DNA of 64,000 bases from Natronobacterium haloterrestre (GCF_900112205.1 NZ_FOKW01000001.1:776661-840660), one strand, 5' to 3'. Shown: positions 47,379-56,531, numbered from the stretch's first letter. Notes: generated by a model from the letters alone, not told the origin. Numbers and translations: made by a program.

Positions 47379-47452
47379 TATCTAGATCTAGAACTAACTA
47401 GATAAGAATAAGATATTGTTGCTGTATTAGTAAAATATAAGAATTATCTAGA
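47379..47452. other. AT-rich candidate unwinding element (DUE)
   Basis: About 74 bp with roughly 70% A+T in a GC-rich region; it includes AATAAGATATTGTTGCTG and TAAAATATAAGAATT. Direct copies of TATCTAGA occur at both ends. The position between inverted boxes C and D is what is expected of a duplex-unwinding element. Confidence 0.7.
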
Positions 47453-47689
47453 CGCCCACCGGACGTTGTACGGGGGTCGAACCCGCACTTACGATCGCTC
47501 CTGGACCGCGGAATTCGGTCGAAGAGAACGGTCACTCTCGGTATTCTCGAGGAGTGACTCCTCTTCCGGGTTATTGGAAGGTCCCACGGACGGTACGAAG
47601 GCGGTACTGGACTGGTGTCGACGTCGCGTGCTACTTCAGTGATCGTCTCGTGGGGGTCCACCGTCGCGTTCGGACCTCCGCTTTCGAAA

Positions 47690-47714
47690 CCGTTTTCACT
47701 CTGAACGAGGGGTG
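47690..47714 (+). repeat. ORB-like origin box D
   Basis: CCGTTTTCACTCTGAACG followed by AGGGGTG on the plus strand, inverted relative to box C across the AT-rich element and about 160 bp before the orc1 start. The G-string points away from the AT-rich stretch. Confidence 0.8.
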
Positions 47715-47875
47715 CGGGGGCCGCCGCTAGTGGAGGCGCAATTCAGTCTGCATTCGGGGGGACGGCACGGATCGGAGAAGGTTCCGAGACGATGCGTGTA
47801 AAAACGTCTACCCCGGGGATATCAGTCTGAACTACCTTCCATACTTTTATTAGGTCGCTCTTCGAGCACGGAGAT

Positions 47876-49159
47876 ATGGCTGACCAGGCAGGGGACCCGT
47901 TGTTCCAATCACACGATCCGATCTTCAATCGGAAGGAACTCCTCCACGTCGGTCACGTCCCCGACGAGGATCGGATCGTCGGTCGGGACGACGAGATCCA
48001 GTCCGTCGCCGCGGAGGTCGGGGCCATCACTCGGGGGGATCCGCCGAACAACGTGATGATCTACGGCAAAACGGGGACCGGAAAGAGCCTCATCTCCCGT
48101 CACGTCGCGACACGGGCTCAGGACGCCGCCCGCAGCAACGACATCGACTGCGGCGTGCTCTACGTCGACTGCTCCGAGGCGAACACGGAGACCCGTGCGA
48201 CACGACAGATGGCGCTCAGTCTGAAAGACCAGACCGGCTACGACGACAACATCCCGGTTCGGGGCGTGGGGACGATGGAGTACTACCAGCACATCTGGGA
48301 CATCCTCGAGGGCTTTTTCGACGCTACCATCGTCATCCTCGACGAGATCGACAAACTCGACAACAGCAACATCCTGATGCAACTCTCCCGGGCCCGCGAG
48401 GCACGGAAGACCGACGCCTACATCGGTGTCATCGGCATCAGTAACAAGGTCAAGTACCGGGAGACGCTGGACGAACGCATCGACAGCAGCTTCGGGCACC
48501 GCGAACTCTTCTTCCACCCCTACGACGCCTCCCAGCTCCGGGAGATCATGCGAAACCGCGAGGACGCGTTCCAGCCCGGCGTACTGAAAGACGGCACGAT
48601 CGAACTCTGTGCCGCGCTGGCCGCGAAGAAACACGGCGACGCTCGCAAGGCGATCGAGATCCTGAAGGAGGCCGGCGAACTCGCCCGCCGGACCGGCTCC
48701 GAGAACGTCTCGGAGAGCCACATCCAGCAGGCCCAGGAGGTCGCCGAGATCAACCGGATCGAGGAACTCACGAGCGGCGCAACCGTCCACGCGAAACTCG
48801 CCCTGTACGCGCTGGCGAGCCGGATCATCACCGGGGATCGGGAGACGTACAAGACCCGCGAGATCTACGAACGCTACGTTAGCATCTGCGAACTCGTTGC
48901 GACGGATCCGATCACCGAGAACGGGCTCTACCGCCAACTCAAGGAACAGGCCTTCCTCGGCGTCATCGAATCCGAAAAGACCGGCGGCGGCCGCTCCCAG
49001 GGCAGTTATCTCCTCCACAGGCTCGTCACGGACCCCAAACACATCGTGAAAGCCGTTCGACGGGACGCCTCGCTCGAGGAGCTTCCGACCTACGATCAAC
49101 TGGCCGACAGCGCCACCGGAGCGCGCGACCGGGACGTCGATCTCTCCACGTTTTCGTGA
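47876..49159 (+). CDS. orc1: Orc1/Cdc6 replication initiator
   Basis: A 427-residue AAA+ protein with a C-terminal winged helix. Walker A is GKTGTGKS (residues 64-71), Walker B VILDEIDK (about 153-160), sensor-1 region IGVIGISNK, and the sensor-2 lid with HGDARKAIEILKEAGELARR. The wH domain includes TYKTREIYERYVSICELVAT. It binds ORB boxes at an adjacent origin and loads MCM. The adjacent inverted boxes and AT-rich element make it the likely initiator of this origin. The start at 47876 follows the TACTTTTATTAGG TATA-like stretch (about 47840-47852). Confidence 0.95.
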   Translation: MADQAGDPLFQSHDPIFNRKELLHVGHVPDEDRIVGRDDEIQSVAAEVGAITRGDPPNNVMIYGKTGTGKSLISRHVATRAQDAARSNDIDCGVLYVDCSEANTETRATRQMALSLKDQTGYDDNIPVRGVGTMEYYQHIWDILEGFFDATIVILDEIDKLDNSNILMQLSRAREARKTDAYIGVIGISNKVKYRETLDERIDSSFGHRELFFHPYDASQLREIMRNREDAFQPGVLKDGTIELCAALAAKKHGDARKAIEILKEAGELARRTGSENVSESHIQQAQEVAEINRIEELTSGATVHAKLALYALASRIITGDRETYKTREIYERYVSICELVATDPITENGLYRQLKEQAFLGVIESEKTGGGRSQGSYLLHRLVTDPKHIVKAVRRDASLEELPTYDQLADSATGARDRDVDLSTFS

Positions 49160-49202
49160 GCTTCGAGCGATGGTCCCTGCGGGACTGTCCTGACTCCTGA
49201 AA

Positions 49203-49227
49203 CCGATTTCACTCTGAACGAGGGGTG
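49203..49227 (+). repeat. ORB-like box E downstream of orc1
   Basis: CCGATTTCACTCTGAACG followed by AGGGGTG, 43 bp after the orc1 stop. It matches box D with one T deleted and one base changed. Directly after it comes a GT-rich stretch (49221-49265). Confidence 0.75.
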
Positions 49228-49335
49228 TGGGTGTGAGCGTGGGTGTGAGTATGAATGCGAGTGTGAACCGACCGACGCGTCATGCGGTGAGAACGCGTCT
49301 GCCCCCGCTCGACGTGCCGATCCGTTCCGAAAAAA

Positions 49336-49397
49336 CCGGACAACCGGACAACCGGACAATCGGGCAATCGGGCAATCGGGCAATCGGGCAATCGGGA
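49336..49397. repeat. Tandem octamer array after orc1
   Basis: Three CCGGACAA units, four TCGGGCAA units and a partial TCGGGA make up an 8-bp-period array between orc1 box E and the convergent glutamate dehydrogenase stop. Two subfamilies of units indicate stepwise expansion. Confidence 0.88.
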
Positions 49398-49412
49398 TCC
49401 GACGAAGGCGGA

Positions 49413-50690
49413 TTACGGCCAGAGACCGCGTGACTCGTGGGCCTCTGCGATCCGCGACAGGGCGACGATGTACGTCGCGTCCCGCCAGGTGACGTCGCGG
49501 TTCTCGTACTCCTCGCAGACCGCGTTCCAGGCTCGGAGCATCTCCGTCTCGAGTTCCTCGTTGACTCGCTCGAGTCGCCAGGAACGGCGGTTGATGTCCT
49601 GGAGCCACTCGAAGTAGGAGACGGTGACCCCGCCAGCGTTCGCGAGGATATCGGGAATGACCGGGATCTCGCGTTCCTCGAAGATCTGATCGGCCGTCGA
49701 GGTGGTCGGCCCGTTCGCGCCCTCGACGATCATGTCTGCGTTGACGTCGCGTGCGTTCTCGCCGGTGAGGACGTTCCCGATCGCGGCGGGGATCAGGATA
49801 TCGACGTCGAGCGTGAGCAGTTCCTCGTTCGACAGGCTCTGTGGGGCGTCGTAACCCGAGACCATCCCGGGGGTCTCGTCGTGGTCCTCGACGTCGTTGG
49901 TGTCGAGACCGTCGGGATCGTAGATCGCGCCGTCGACGTCGGAGACGGCGACGATCGATGCGCCGAGGTCGTCGAGATAGCGAGCGGCGTTCGCGCCGAC
50001 GCTACCGAACCCTTGGACGGCGACGGTGGTCTCCTCGGGATCCCAGCCGTAGAACTTCATCGCCTCGCGGGTGATGATGCCGACGCTGCGGCCCGGGGCC
50101 TCCTCGCGGCCGTAGGAACCGCCGACGACCGGCGGTTTCCCCGTGACGACGCCGGGTTCGGTCTGCCCCTCCTGCATCGAGTAGGCGTCCATGAACCACG
50201 CCATCGTCTGGGGGTCGGTACCCATGTCGGGCGCAGGAATGTCCTTCATCGGTCCAATGACCGGACGCAACTCCTCGGCGAACCGGCGGGTGAGCCGTTC
50301 TTTCTCCTCGGCGCTCAACTCCTTCGGGTTGACGACGACCCCGCCTTTCGCCCCGCCGAAGGGGAGGTCCATGACGGCACACTTCCAGGTCATCCACATC
50401 GAGAGGCCGACGCACTCGTCCTCGGTGACGTCGGGGTGATAGCGGAGGCCGCCTTTGAACGGACCGCGGACGCTGTCGTGGTGGGCCCGATAGCCCGTGA
50501 ACATCTCCGTGGTCCCGTCGTCGCGCTCGACCGGGATCGTCACCCGGTAGACGTCCTTCGGGTACCGCAGTCGCTCGACGGTCCCTTCGTCGACGTCGAG
50601 GTGGGCGGCGGCCCGCTCGAGTTGACGACGGGCTGTCTCGACGGCGCTTTCCTCCGCGTTCGCCTTCGTTGGTTCGTCAGATCCTGTCAT
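49413..50690 (-). CDS. gdhA: Glu/Leu/Phe/Val dehydrogenase (second paralogue)
   Basis: A 425-residue protein, paralogous to the one at 44612-45868. Motifs: [39 protein letters not shown] (catalytic Lys), [20 protein letters not shown] and [20 protein letters not shown]. The N-terminal tail ([20 protein letters not shown]) is specific to this copy. The ATG at 50690 is chosen; the longer upstream frame has no coding signal. Glutamate metabolism; the cofactor preference of each copy is not predictable here. Confidence 0.9.
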   Translation of the reverse strand: MTGSDEPTKANAEESAVETARRQLERAAAHLDVDEGTVERLRYPKDVYRVTIPVERDDGTTEMFTGYRAHHDSVRGPFKGGLRYHPDVTEDECVGLSMWMTWKCAVMDLPFGGAKGGVVVNPKELSAEEKERLTRRFAEELRPVIGPMKDIPAPDMGTDPQTMAWFMDAYSMQEGQTEPGVVTGKPPVVGGSYGREEAPGRSVGIITREAMKFYGWDPEETTVAVQGFGSVGANAARYLDDLGASIVAVSDVDGAIYDPDGLDTNDVEDHDETPGMVSGYDAPQSLSNEELLTLDVDILIPAAIGNVLTGENARDVNADMIVEGANGPTTSTADQIFEEREIPVIPDILANAGGVTVSYFEWLQDINRRSWRLERVNEELETEMLRAWNAVCEEYENRDVTWRDATYIVALSRIAEAHESRGLWP

Positions 50691-50945
50691 AGTCGGCTTC
50701 AGGTCCCTCGGTTCGAAGCGAGCGACGGACGCCCGTCCGGTCCGCTTCGACGCGTCGGGGTTCCCTGTTGCCTGAGTTTTCCGACGGCCGCTCTTAACCC
50801 TTGTCAATGCTCTCGGTTTCATGCAATACTTGCAGCTTGCCGGGTTGAGACGCTGACTACGGGGTTCGGGAGAGAGGGGAACGAAACGGACACGCGGCCC
50901 GCGGAACACCACGTTTTTGTAGCGTTTGATCGACCGTGAACGTAT

Positions 50946-51404
50946 ATGTCCGGACTCTACTACGAGGAGTTCGAAGTCGGCGAGACGATCGAACACGAGC
51001 GGACGCGGACGATCAGCGAGAGCGACAACCAGCGATTCTGTGATATGACGATGAACCAGCAGCCGCTACATCTGGACGCCGAGTTCGCCGACGACACCCA
51101 GTTCGGCGAGCGACTGGTCAACGGCCTCTATACGATGTCGCTGGCGGTCGGCATCTCGATTCCGGAGACGACCGACGGAACGATCGTCGCGAACCTCTCG
51201 TACGACAACGTCGAACACCCACACCCCGTGTTCCACGGGGATACGATCCGGGTCCAGTCCACGGTCACGGACAAACGGGAGACCAGCGACGGCGAGCGGG
51301 GCGTCGTCACCATGCACGTCGAAGCGTTCAACCAGAACGACGAACTCGTCTGTGAGTTCGACCGGACGGTGCTGTCGCTCAAGCACTCGCACGCGGAGTC
51401 ATAG
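50946..51404 (+). CDS. MaoC-like dehydratase
   Basis: A 152-residue single hot-dog-fold protein: [40 protein letters not shown] (the hydratase motif with Asp and His), [18 protein letters not shown] and a beta strand [20 protein letters not shown]. It is predicted to hydrate an enoyl-CoA-type substrate. It is shorter than the double hot-dog mesaconyl-CoA hydratase, but lies close to a CitE-like lyase and a glutamate dehydrogenase, suggesting a role in C4/C5 acyl-CoA metabolism. Confidence 0.85.
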   Translation: MSGLYYEEFEVGETIEHERTRTISESDNQRFCDMTMNQQPLHLDAEFADDTQFGERLVNGLYTMSLAVGISIPETTDGTIVANLSYDNVEHPHPVFHGDTIRVQSTVTDKRETSDGERGVVTMHVEAFNQNDELVCEFDRTVLSLKHSHAES

Positions 51405-51627
51405 TTACGGAGCCGGAATCAACCGACCGACGGTTCGTGAATTCGGGTGCATAATTGGGCGACCGTGGCGATCACCCTCCTCTTATCGCCCGTATGAATC
51501 ACCTAACGATCTCCAGCCGACCATCTCTGGACTATAACGGGTGCGTTCGGAAAGGTACAGAATAAATCACTGTGAATTTCTCGGCCGTTTGGAAACCCAT
51601 TTATGAGAGTTCGTTGGACCACGGATA

Positions 51628-51945
51628 ATGACAGTGGAAGACGCGCAAATCGGGGGAGCAGAATTCACGGCTGATTCACGAGTACGACGCGGGATGTGGG
51701 GACAGCGCGAGGAGGACACGCCGGTGTACGCCGTCGTTTCCGCCGTGGCCGACGTAACTGGGGACGATCCCTGTGATCTGCCGCCGCTTGCACGCGTAAT
51801 CGATCCGGACGCACTAAACGCCCTTTTTTCGTCGGACTCCGCTTCGGAGGACACCGTCGTTCGGTTCCAGTACGTCGGGCATACGGTCGTCGTTACGGGA
51901 GCGGGTGACGTCGAAGTCCTGACGGAAGCCGAGAAAGAGGAGTAA
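51628..51945 (+). CDS. HalOD1 output domain protein
   Basis: A 105-residue protein. The domain core is TPVYAVVSAVADVTGDDPCD, LPPLARVIDPDALNALF and VVRFQYVGHTVVVTGAGDVE, the output domain found in many haloarchaeal signalling proteins and stand-alone forms. Its target is not known. CATTTATGAG about 20-30 bp upstream is the probable TATA box. It stands alone on the plus strand. Confidence 0.85.
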   Translation: MTVEDAQIGGAEFTADSRVRRGMWGQREEDTPVYAVVSAVADVTGDDPCDLPPLARVIDPDALNALFSSDSASEDTVVRFQYVGHTVVVTGAGDVEVLTEAEKEE

Positions 51946-52008
51946 CCCCTTCGCGGACGAGCGTCCTTGGGGGGACTCGATTCGCGTCGTCTCTCGGGAG
52001 CGGACCGT

Positions 52009-52371
52009 TCACACGACGGTCGCGATCAGTGCCAGGTTGAGCATCGTGGCGACGGTCCACGGAAGCGCGAGCCCCGCGGGGACGATCGCTCGATACGGCC
52101 GCGGAAGCAGCGGCCGACACGCCAGTCCGACACCGACGGCGGCGGCCTTTAGCGCGAGCATCCCCGCCAGCCCGTAGCCGTCGATCGCGCTGTTCGCGAC
52201 GGGATTCGATTCGGTCAGTCCGAGATGGAGGCCGACGAACGTCGTCGCGATGTCGCCGATCAGCGAAAACGCGACCAGTACCCAGAGTCCGCGCTCGAGT
52301 CGGGCCGGCGTCACTGCGATCTCGACGGGCCGCTCGAGGCGCAAACGGGCGTCCGCGCCGTCGGAACTCAT
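52009..52371 (-). CDS. DUF5658-like membrane protein
   Basis: A 120-residue protein with four hydrophobic helices. N-terminal polar segment (SSDGADARLRLERPVEIAVT), then GLWVLVAFSLIGDIATTFVG, HLGLTESNPVANSAIDGYGL (the TESNP turn typical of the DUF5658 group), GMLALKAAAVGVGLA and PAGLALPWTVATMLNLALIA. The ATG at 52371 is used rather than one 66 bp upstream. Function unknown; the neighbours give no direct indication. Confidence 0.75.
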   Translation of the reverse strand: MSSDGADARLRLERPVEIAVTPARLERGLWVLVAFSLIGDIATTFVGLHLGLTESNPVANSAIDGYGLAGMLALKAAAVGVGLACRPLLPRPYRAIVPAGLALPWTVATMLNLALIATVV

Positions 52372-52621
52372 AGGCTCCCCGCCGGAATCGAACCGAAACG
52401 AGACGATCGCCATCGGGAGCGTGCGGGAGGACCGCACGCGCCGCTTCCAGCAGACCGGGCATTGTTATGTGAGCCGTATCGACGGCTAATCGGCCGCTAC
52501 TCGCAGTAACGTCGGCGTACGTCAGTGGATGGCCGTTTCCAGGGACCGGAGGAACAGTCGACGGGAGAAGAACGATCGCTACGACCCGTACTCTCGGGTG
52601 CGTCTCGGCTCGAGTCGCCGG

Positions 52622-54403
52622 TCAGAGGATCGTACCGTGTTTCTTGTCCGGCAGCGACTTCTCGACGTCCTCGTAGAAGGCGAACCGGCCCGCCAGTTCC
52701 TCGCGGAGCGTGCTGGGCGGAACGATCTCGTCGATGACGACCTCGCTGGCCATCCGATGGACGTCGATGTCCTCGCGGTACTCCTCGCGGAGTTCCTGTT
52801 CCTTGCGCTCGCGTTCCTCGGGGTCGTCGATCTGTGAGAGCTTGCGGGCGTAGACGGCGTTGATCGCCGCCTCGGGGCCCATGATCGCGATCTCGCCGCT
52901 CGGGAGGCCGATAACGCTCTCGGGTTCGTAGGCCGGGCCGCCCATCGCGTAGATGCCCGCGCCGTAGGCCTTGCGGACGACGACGGTCTGCTGGGGGACC
53001 GTCGCCGCCGAGGTCGCGTAGATGAACTTCTTGCCCTGCTCCAAGATGCCCTCCTTCTCGACCTGGGAGCCGGCCATGAAGCCGGGGGTGTCACAGAGAT
53101 AGAGGATCGGGATGTTGAACGCGTCGGACTTCCAGATGAACTCCGCGGCCTTCTCGGCGGCGTCGGGGAAGATCGCTCCGGCGCGGTGGGCGGGCTGGTT
53201 GGCGACGATGCCGACCGGACGCCCGTCGATCCGGGCGTAGGCGGTGATGATCTCCTTGCCGTAGTCGGGCCGGAGTTCGAAGAACGAGCCGTCGTCGATC
53301 ACCCGATCGATGAGGTCTTTCATGTCGTACCCCTCGTTGGGGTGGTCGGGGACGACGGAGTCGATCCCGGCCGGCGAGCGTGCTGGCGGTCGGGTTTCAG
53401 TCTTGGGCGGCTTCTCGTCGGCGTTGTCGGGTAGGTACGTGATCAACTGCGAGACGAGTTCGCGTGCGTGTTCCTCGTCTTTCGCGACGAGATCGGCCGA
53501 CCCCGACTCTCGCGTGTGCACCTGCGGGCCGCCGAGTTCCTCGAGGTCGATGTCTTCCCCTGTGACCATCTGGACCATCCGCGGGGAAGCGATGGCCATC
53601 GCAGAAACGTCCTCGACCATAATCGTGAAGTCGGCGAAGACGGGCGTGTAGGCCGCACCGGCGATACAGGGGCCGTAGAGCACGCATATCTGTGGGACCC
53701 GGCCGGAGAGCATCGAGTGGTTGTAGTAGTACTTCCCGATCCCCTCGCGGTTGGCGAAGAAGCCGGTCTGCTGGTCGATCCGGCCACCGGAGGAGTCCAT
53801 CAGGTAGAGCACGGGCTGGCCGGTCTTCAGCGCACGCTGTTGCATTCTGAGGAACTTCTCGACGCCTTTGGCGGCCATGCTCCCGCGCTTGACCGTGTAG
53901 TCGTTGGCCATGAAGTGGACGTCACGTCCCTCGAACTCGGCCGCGCCCGTGATGAGCCCGTCCGCGGGCAGGCGGTCGTCGGTGTCCTCGCCGACGCCGC
54001 TCTCGTGCCAGTCGTCGAAGGCTGCGAACTTGCCGTCCTCGAAGAGGAACTCGCTGCCTTCGCCGCCGAACCACAGTTCGAGGCGATCCCGGACGAACAG
54101 TTTGTCCTCGAGGCCCTCGCGGTACTTCTCGGGACCGCCCTCGAGGATGTCGGCGATCTCCTCGCGGAGTTTCCGTTCGCGCTCGGTCGGCCCGAGGTCG
54201 TCGTGGGCGGCGCCGTCGGCGGCCGCCACGGGAGAGGGTGCGCCCCTGCCGGAGCCGGCGGCGCTCGCGAGTTCGTGGACGGCTTTCGGCTCCTCGTCGT
54301 CGCCGACGTACACTTCGACCGTGTCTCCGACGTGTTCGGCCATCGCGGCCGCGATCGCCGAGGCTTCCTCGTCGGTCGCCCCTGGCGCGATACGGACTTT
54401 CAT
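52622..54403 (-). CDS. Acyl-CoA carboxylase carboxyltransferase with N-terminal epsilon-like domain
   Basis: A 593-residue protein. Residues about 100-593 are a beta-type carboxyltransferase: HFMANDYTVKRGSMAAKGVE, YLMDSSGGRIDQQTGFFANR, YGPCIAGAAYTPVFADFTIM, LYLCDTPGFMAGSQVEKEGI, VVRKAYGAGIYAMGGPAYEP, ending SLPDKKHGTIL. The first 60 residues (MKVRIAPGATDEEASAIAAA...) resemble the epsilon-like small subunit at 13389-13748, joined by an Ala/Gly linker, so this seems a fusion. No biotin carboxylase gene is adjacent; it must share one elsewhere, for example that at 10051-11889. Substrate unknown (possibly branched acyl-CoA). Confidence 0.88.
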   Translation of the reverse strand: MKVRIAPGATDEEASAIAAAMAEHVGDTVEVYVGDDEEPKAVHELASAAGSGRGAPSPVAAADGAAHDDLGPTERERKLREEIADILEGGPEKYREGLEDKLFVRDRLELWFGGEGSEFLFEDGKFAAFDDWHESGVGEDTDDRLPADGLITGAAEFEGRDVHFMANDYTVKRGSMAAKGVEKFLRMQQRALKTGQPVLYLMDSSGGRIDQQTGFFANREGIGKYYYNHSMLSGRVPQICVLYGPCIAGAAYTPVFADFTIMVEDVSAMAIASPRMVQMVTGEDIDLEELGGPQVHTRESGSADLVAKDEEHARELVSQLITYLPDNADEKPPKTETRPPARSPAGIDSVVPDHPNEGYDMKDLIDRVIDDGSFFELRPDYGKEIITAYARIDGRPVGIVANQPAHRAGAIFPDAAEKAAEFIWKSDAFNIPILYLCDTPGFMAGSQVEKEGILEQGKKFIYATSAATVPQQTVVVRKAYGAGIYAMGGPAYEPESVIGLPSGEIAIMGPEAAINAVYARKLSQIDDPEERERKEQELREEYREDIDVHRMASEVVIDEIVPPSTLREELAGRFAFYEDVEKSLPDKKHGTIL

Positions 54404-55021
54404 ACCCTCCCGTGTGCGGGGACATCTAAAAAATCCAGCGCGATTTTTCTGTGATCGTCCCGCGTCCAGGGACGTTCCCGAACGTACGATGGACTCGAGC
54501 GACGGGAGCGGGTGATTCCGCCGGCGATGGGCGCGGGACGCGGAACGCTGAGTCTGTAGCGATCCCCGCTGTCAGAACTCTCTTCACCGGAATCGCTCGG
54601 CCACGTCGATCACGTGCGAGAGAGATGGAAAAGAACGGTGGCCGTGCCGAACGTGTGCCACCCTCCGAGACGTTCGCCGCGAGGCGAACGCGGAGGCTGC
54701 GTCGCGCGTCGGGAGGATCGCGCGATCAGGTGTGTCGTGGTCGGAGTCGTGGTGTGGTCGTCTCCGCGGTCACCAACACGGAGACAGACGAATCTTTCCG
54801 GGGGGACCACACCAGCGCTCGCGTTCAGTCGTTCAGTCATTAAGACCGGGTGGCGGCGAGGGGGAAGGGGAGTCGCCCCCAACCGGGCCACGGCAGATGC
54901 AGGCACAATCGCTATTTCACGATTGCCCGGTAGTTACGATAGCCAACGGACCGCCCCGTGTACGTGAACATTAGCTTTCCCCGAACGGGGTGCAGCGGTA
55001 ATCGACACCGGTACCGGCGAT
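54404..55021. other. 620-bp intergenic region with a strong hairpin
   Basis: No protein gene is convincing here. The noticeable structure is a 7-bp-stem, GCGA-loop hairpin at 54663-54695. The region lies between divergent genes and includes both their promoters. Confidence 0.5.
54663..54695 (+). other. Hairpin GTTCGCC-GCGA-GGCGAAC with flanking helix
   Basis: A perfect 7-bp stem with GCGA loop (54672-54689), and an outer 5-bp helix CTCCG/CGGAG (54663-54667 with 54691-54695) around an asymmetric loop. It could be a structured RNA or a protein site. Confidence 0.4.
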
Positions 55022-56191
55022 ATGGTAGGCCAACGTAGCGACCGATCCAGTCAGTCCCTCGAGTCGCCTCGAGAGCGGGCCGACGCGGGGATAGACCGTC
55101 GCGCATTCCTCCGGACGGCCGTTAGCGGCGGGTTCGCCCTGGGGGTGGCCCACGTCCTCGGCGCGGACGACTTCCTCGCGGCCGGGGACGACGAAGTGCC
55201 GATCGTCACCGCGCTGGTCCGTACCGATCCCGAGGATCCGTTCTCGATCGAGGAGCGGGTCCGTCACGTCCCGGCCGACTGGCACGCGGCCGTCGAGAAG
55301 GCCTTCGAACTCAACGAGTTGCTCGCCCGGATCGGGTTCACGGGGTATCTCGGCAGCGCGGTCGTTCCCGGGGACTACGAGAGCGGCACCGCCACGGTCT
55401 CGATCGGCGTCTCGAGCGAGGGGGCGACGATTCCGGAGGCGATCCGCGAGTTCGCCGACGACGTTTCGATCAACACGGAGACGATCATCGACGTCGACGA
55501 CGTGGAGGTCCGCCCGGAGTCGGCCCGGCCGCGCATCCTCGATACCGCGGCGGAGGGCGCACCCGCCGGGGTCGCCTGCGAGACACCCTCGAGTATGGCG
55601 ACGCTCGGGCCGGCGCTGCACTACCCGCCGGAGGAGCGCTCCTTCTTCGTGACGGCCGAACACGCCTACGAAGGGATGCCGGAGCCGGTCGGCGAACCAC
55701 TCTCGCTGCCGATTCGGGGAGCCAAAGGGATCGAACTGGGGAGAGTCGCTCGGGCGCACCCCGTCGCCGACGTGGCCGTCGTCGAGCCGAACGGTCCGGT
55801 TGCGCCGGCGAGCTGGATCGACGCGCCCACGCCGGTCCGCGTTCGCGGCCAGCTCACGAAGTACGGGCTCGCCGACCTGCTCGCGCGAGAGGAACGGCTC
55901 GAGAAGGTCGGGGCGCTGACCGGCCACACGACCGGCCGGATACAGGGGGTCGACGCGGTGACCTGCTTTACGGACGACTTCTGTCGCCGCGGCCAGATCC
56001 GCTGGGGCGGCGAGATGGACCTCACGGACGGCGACAGCGGCTCGGTGAGCTACTACGCCGATCCAGAAGGGGACGACGAGGACGTCCTCGTGGCCGGTTT
56101 CAACAACGCACGGACCTGGTGGCCGGGACAGAGCTACGTCTGGGGTATCAGCGCGTATCGACTGACCGAGAAACACGGCTACCATTTCTGA
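55022..56191 (+). CDS. Tat-exported chymotrypsin-fold serine protease-like protein
   Basis: A 389-residue protein. An N-terminal Tat signal (DRRAFLRTAVSGGFALGVAH, residues 25-44) is followed by a 130-residue region of unknown fold and then a trypsin-like domain. The triad is visible: His214 in FFVTAEHAYEG, Asp250 in HPVADVAVVEP and Ser339 in DLTDGDSGSVSYY. This is the S1-type order. Three cysteines (186, 315, 321) might form a disulfide. It could be an extracellular protease or a non-proteolytic variant. It is followed 6 bp later by a small membrane protein gene, a likely operon. Not similar to haloarchaeal subtilases. Confidence 0.82.
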   Translation: MVGQRSDRSSQSLESPRERADAGIDRRAFLRTAVSGGFALGVAHVLGADDFLAAGDDEVPIVTALVRTDPEDPFSIEERVRHVPADWHAAVEKAFELNELLARIGFTGYLGSAVVPGDYESGTATVSIGVSSEGATIPEAIREFADDVSINTETIIDVDDVEVRPESARPRILDTAAEGAPAGVACETPSSMATLGPALHYPPEERSFFVTAEHAYEGMPEPVGEPLSLPIRGAKGIELGRVARAHPVADVAVVEPNGPVAPASWIDAPTPVRVRGQLTKYGLADLLAREERLEKVGALTGHTTGRIQGVDAVTCFTDDFCRRGQIRWGGEMDLTDGDSGSVSYYADPEGDDEDVLVAGFNNARTWWPGQSYVWGISAYRLTEKHGYHF

Positions 56192-56197
56192 ACGACG

Positions 56198-56461
56198 ATG
56201 ACAACGGAAGACGAGCGCCGACCGCGACCGGACGACGACCGACCGAGCCGTGGACGGCTCCGGGCCGTTACGAGCGCCGGGCTTCGAGTGCTCGCCGACC
56301 TGCTGATCCTTTCGCTGTGGGTGCTTGCGCTTACCCTCGCGTTCCTCGCGTTCGGATGGCCGCGCTGGGCGTTTTACGGGGCGCTCCTGCTCGGCGTCGG
56401 CGTGTACGTCTCGATCACGAGCGAGTGGTGGGGATCGACGGTTGCCGACGGCGGAGCGTAA
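56198..56461 (+). CDS. Small two-helix membrane protein
   Basis: An 87-residue protein with a charged, Arg/Asp-rich N-terminal 25 residues and two helices: VLADLLILSLWVLALTLAFL and WAFYGALLLGVGVYVSITSE. Its start is 6 bp after the protease-like stop, implying cotranscription; it could anchor or assist the protease. The stop lies inside a tandem 10-bp repeat. Confidence 0.68.
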   Translation: MTTEDERRPRPDDDRPSRGRLRAVTSAGLRVLADLLILSLWVLALTLAFLAFGWPRWAFYGALLLGVGVYVSITSEWWGSTVADGGA

Positions 56462-56490
56462 CGGAGCATAACGGAGCGTAACGGAGCGTT
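56451..56490. repeat. Tandem decamer array, 4 x ACGGAGCGTA-type
   Basis: GCGGAGCGTA, ACGGAGCATA, ACGGAGCGTA and ACGGAGCGTT form four 10-bp units; the first covers the stop codon of the small membrane protein. Slippage here could alter the C-terminus. Confidence 0.82.
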
Positions 56491-56531
56491 CCCCAATCCC
56501 CGAACCCGGGGAGCGTACTGATGGCCACGAC

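Larger units (their letters stand above)
46885..47875. other. 990-bp intergenic region: predicted replication origin
   Basis: No convincing protein gene lies between the CitE-like gene and orc1. The region has four copies of a conserved ORB-like box in inverted arrangement (47077, 47181, 47249, 47690) flanking one long AT-rich stretch (47379-47452). With the orc1 gene starting at 47876 on the same DNA, this is the classical layout of a haloarchaeal origin. Some short frames here are chance. Confidence 0.8.

Noticed and set aside
54451..54843. Open frame in the 620-bp gap upstream of the Tat protease-like gene
   Set aside because: Basic Arg-rich product, no domain, and it contains the hairpin; typical of non-coding GC-rich DNA.
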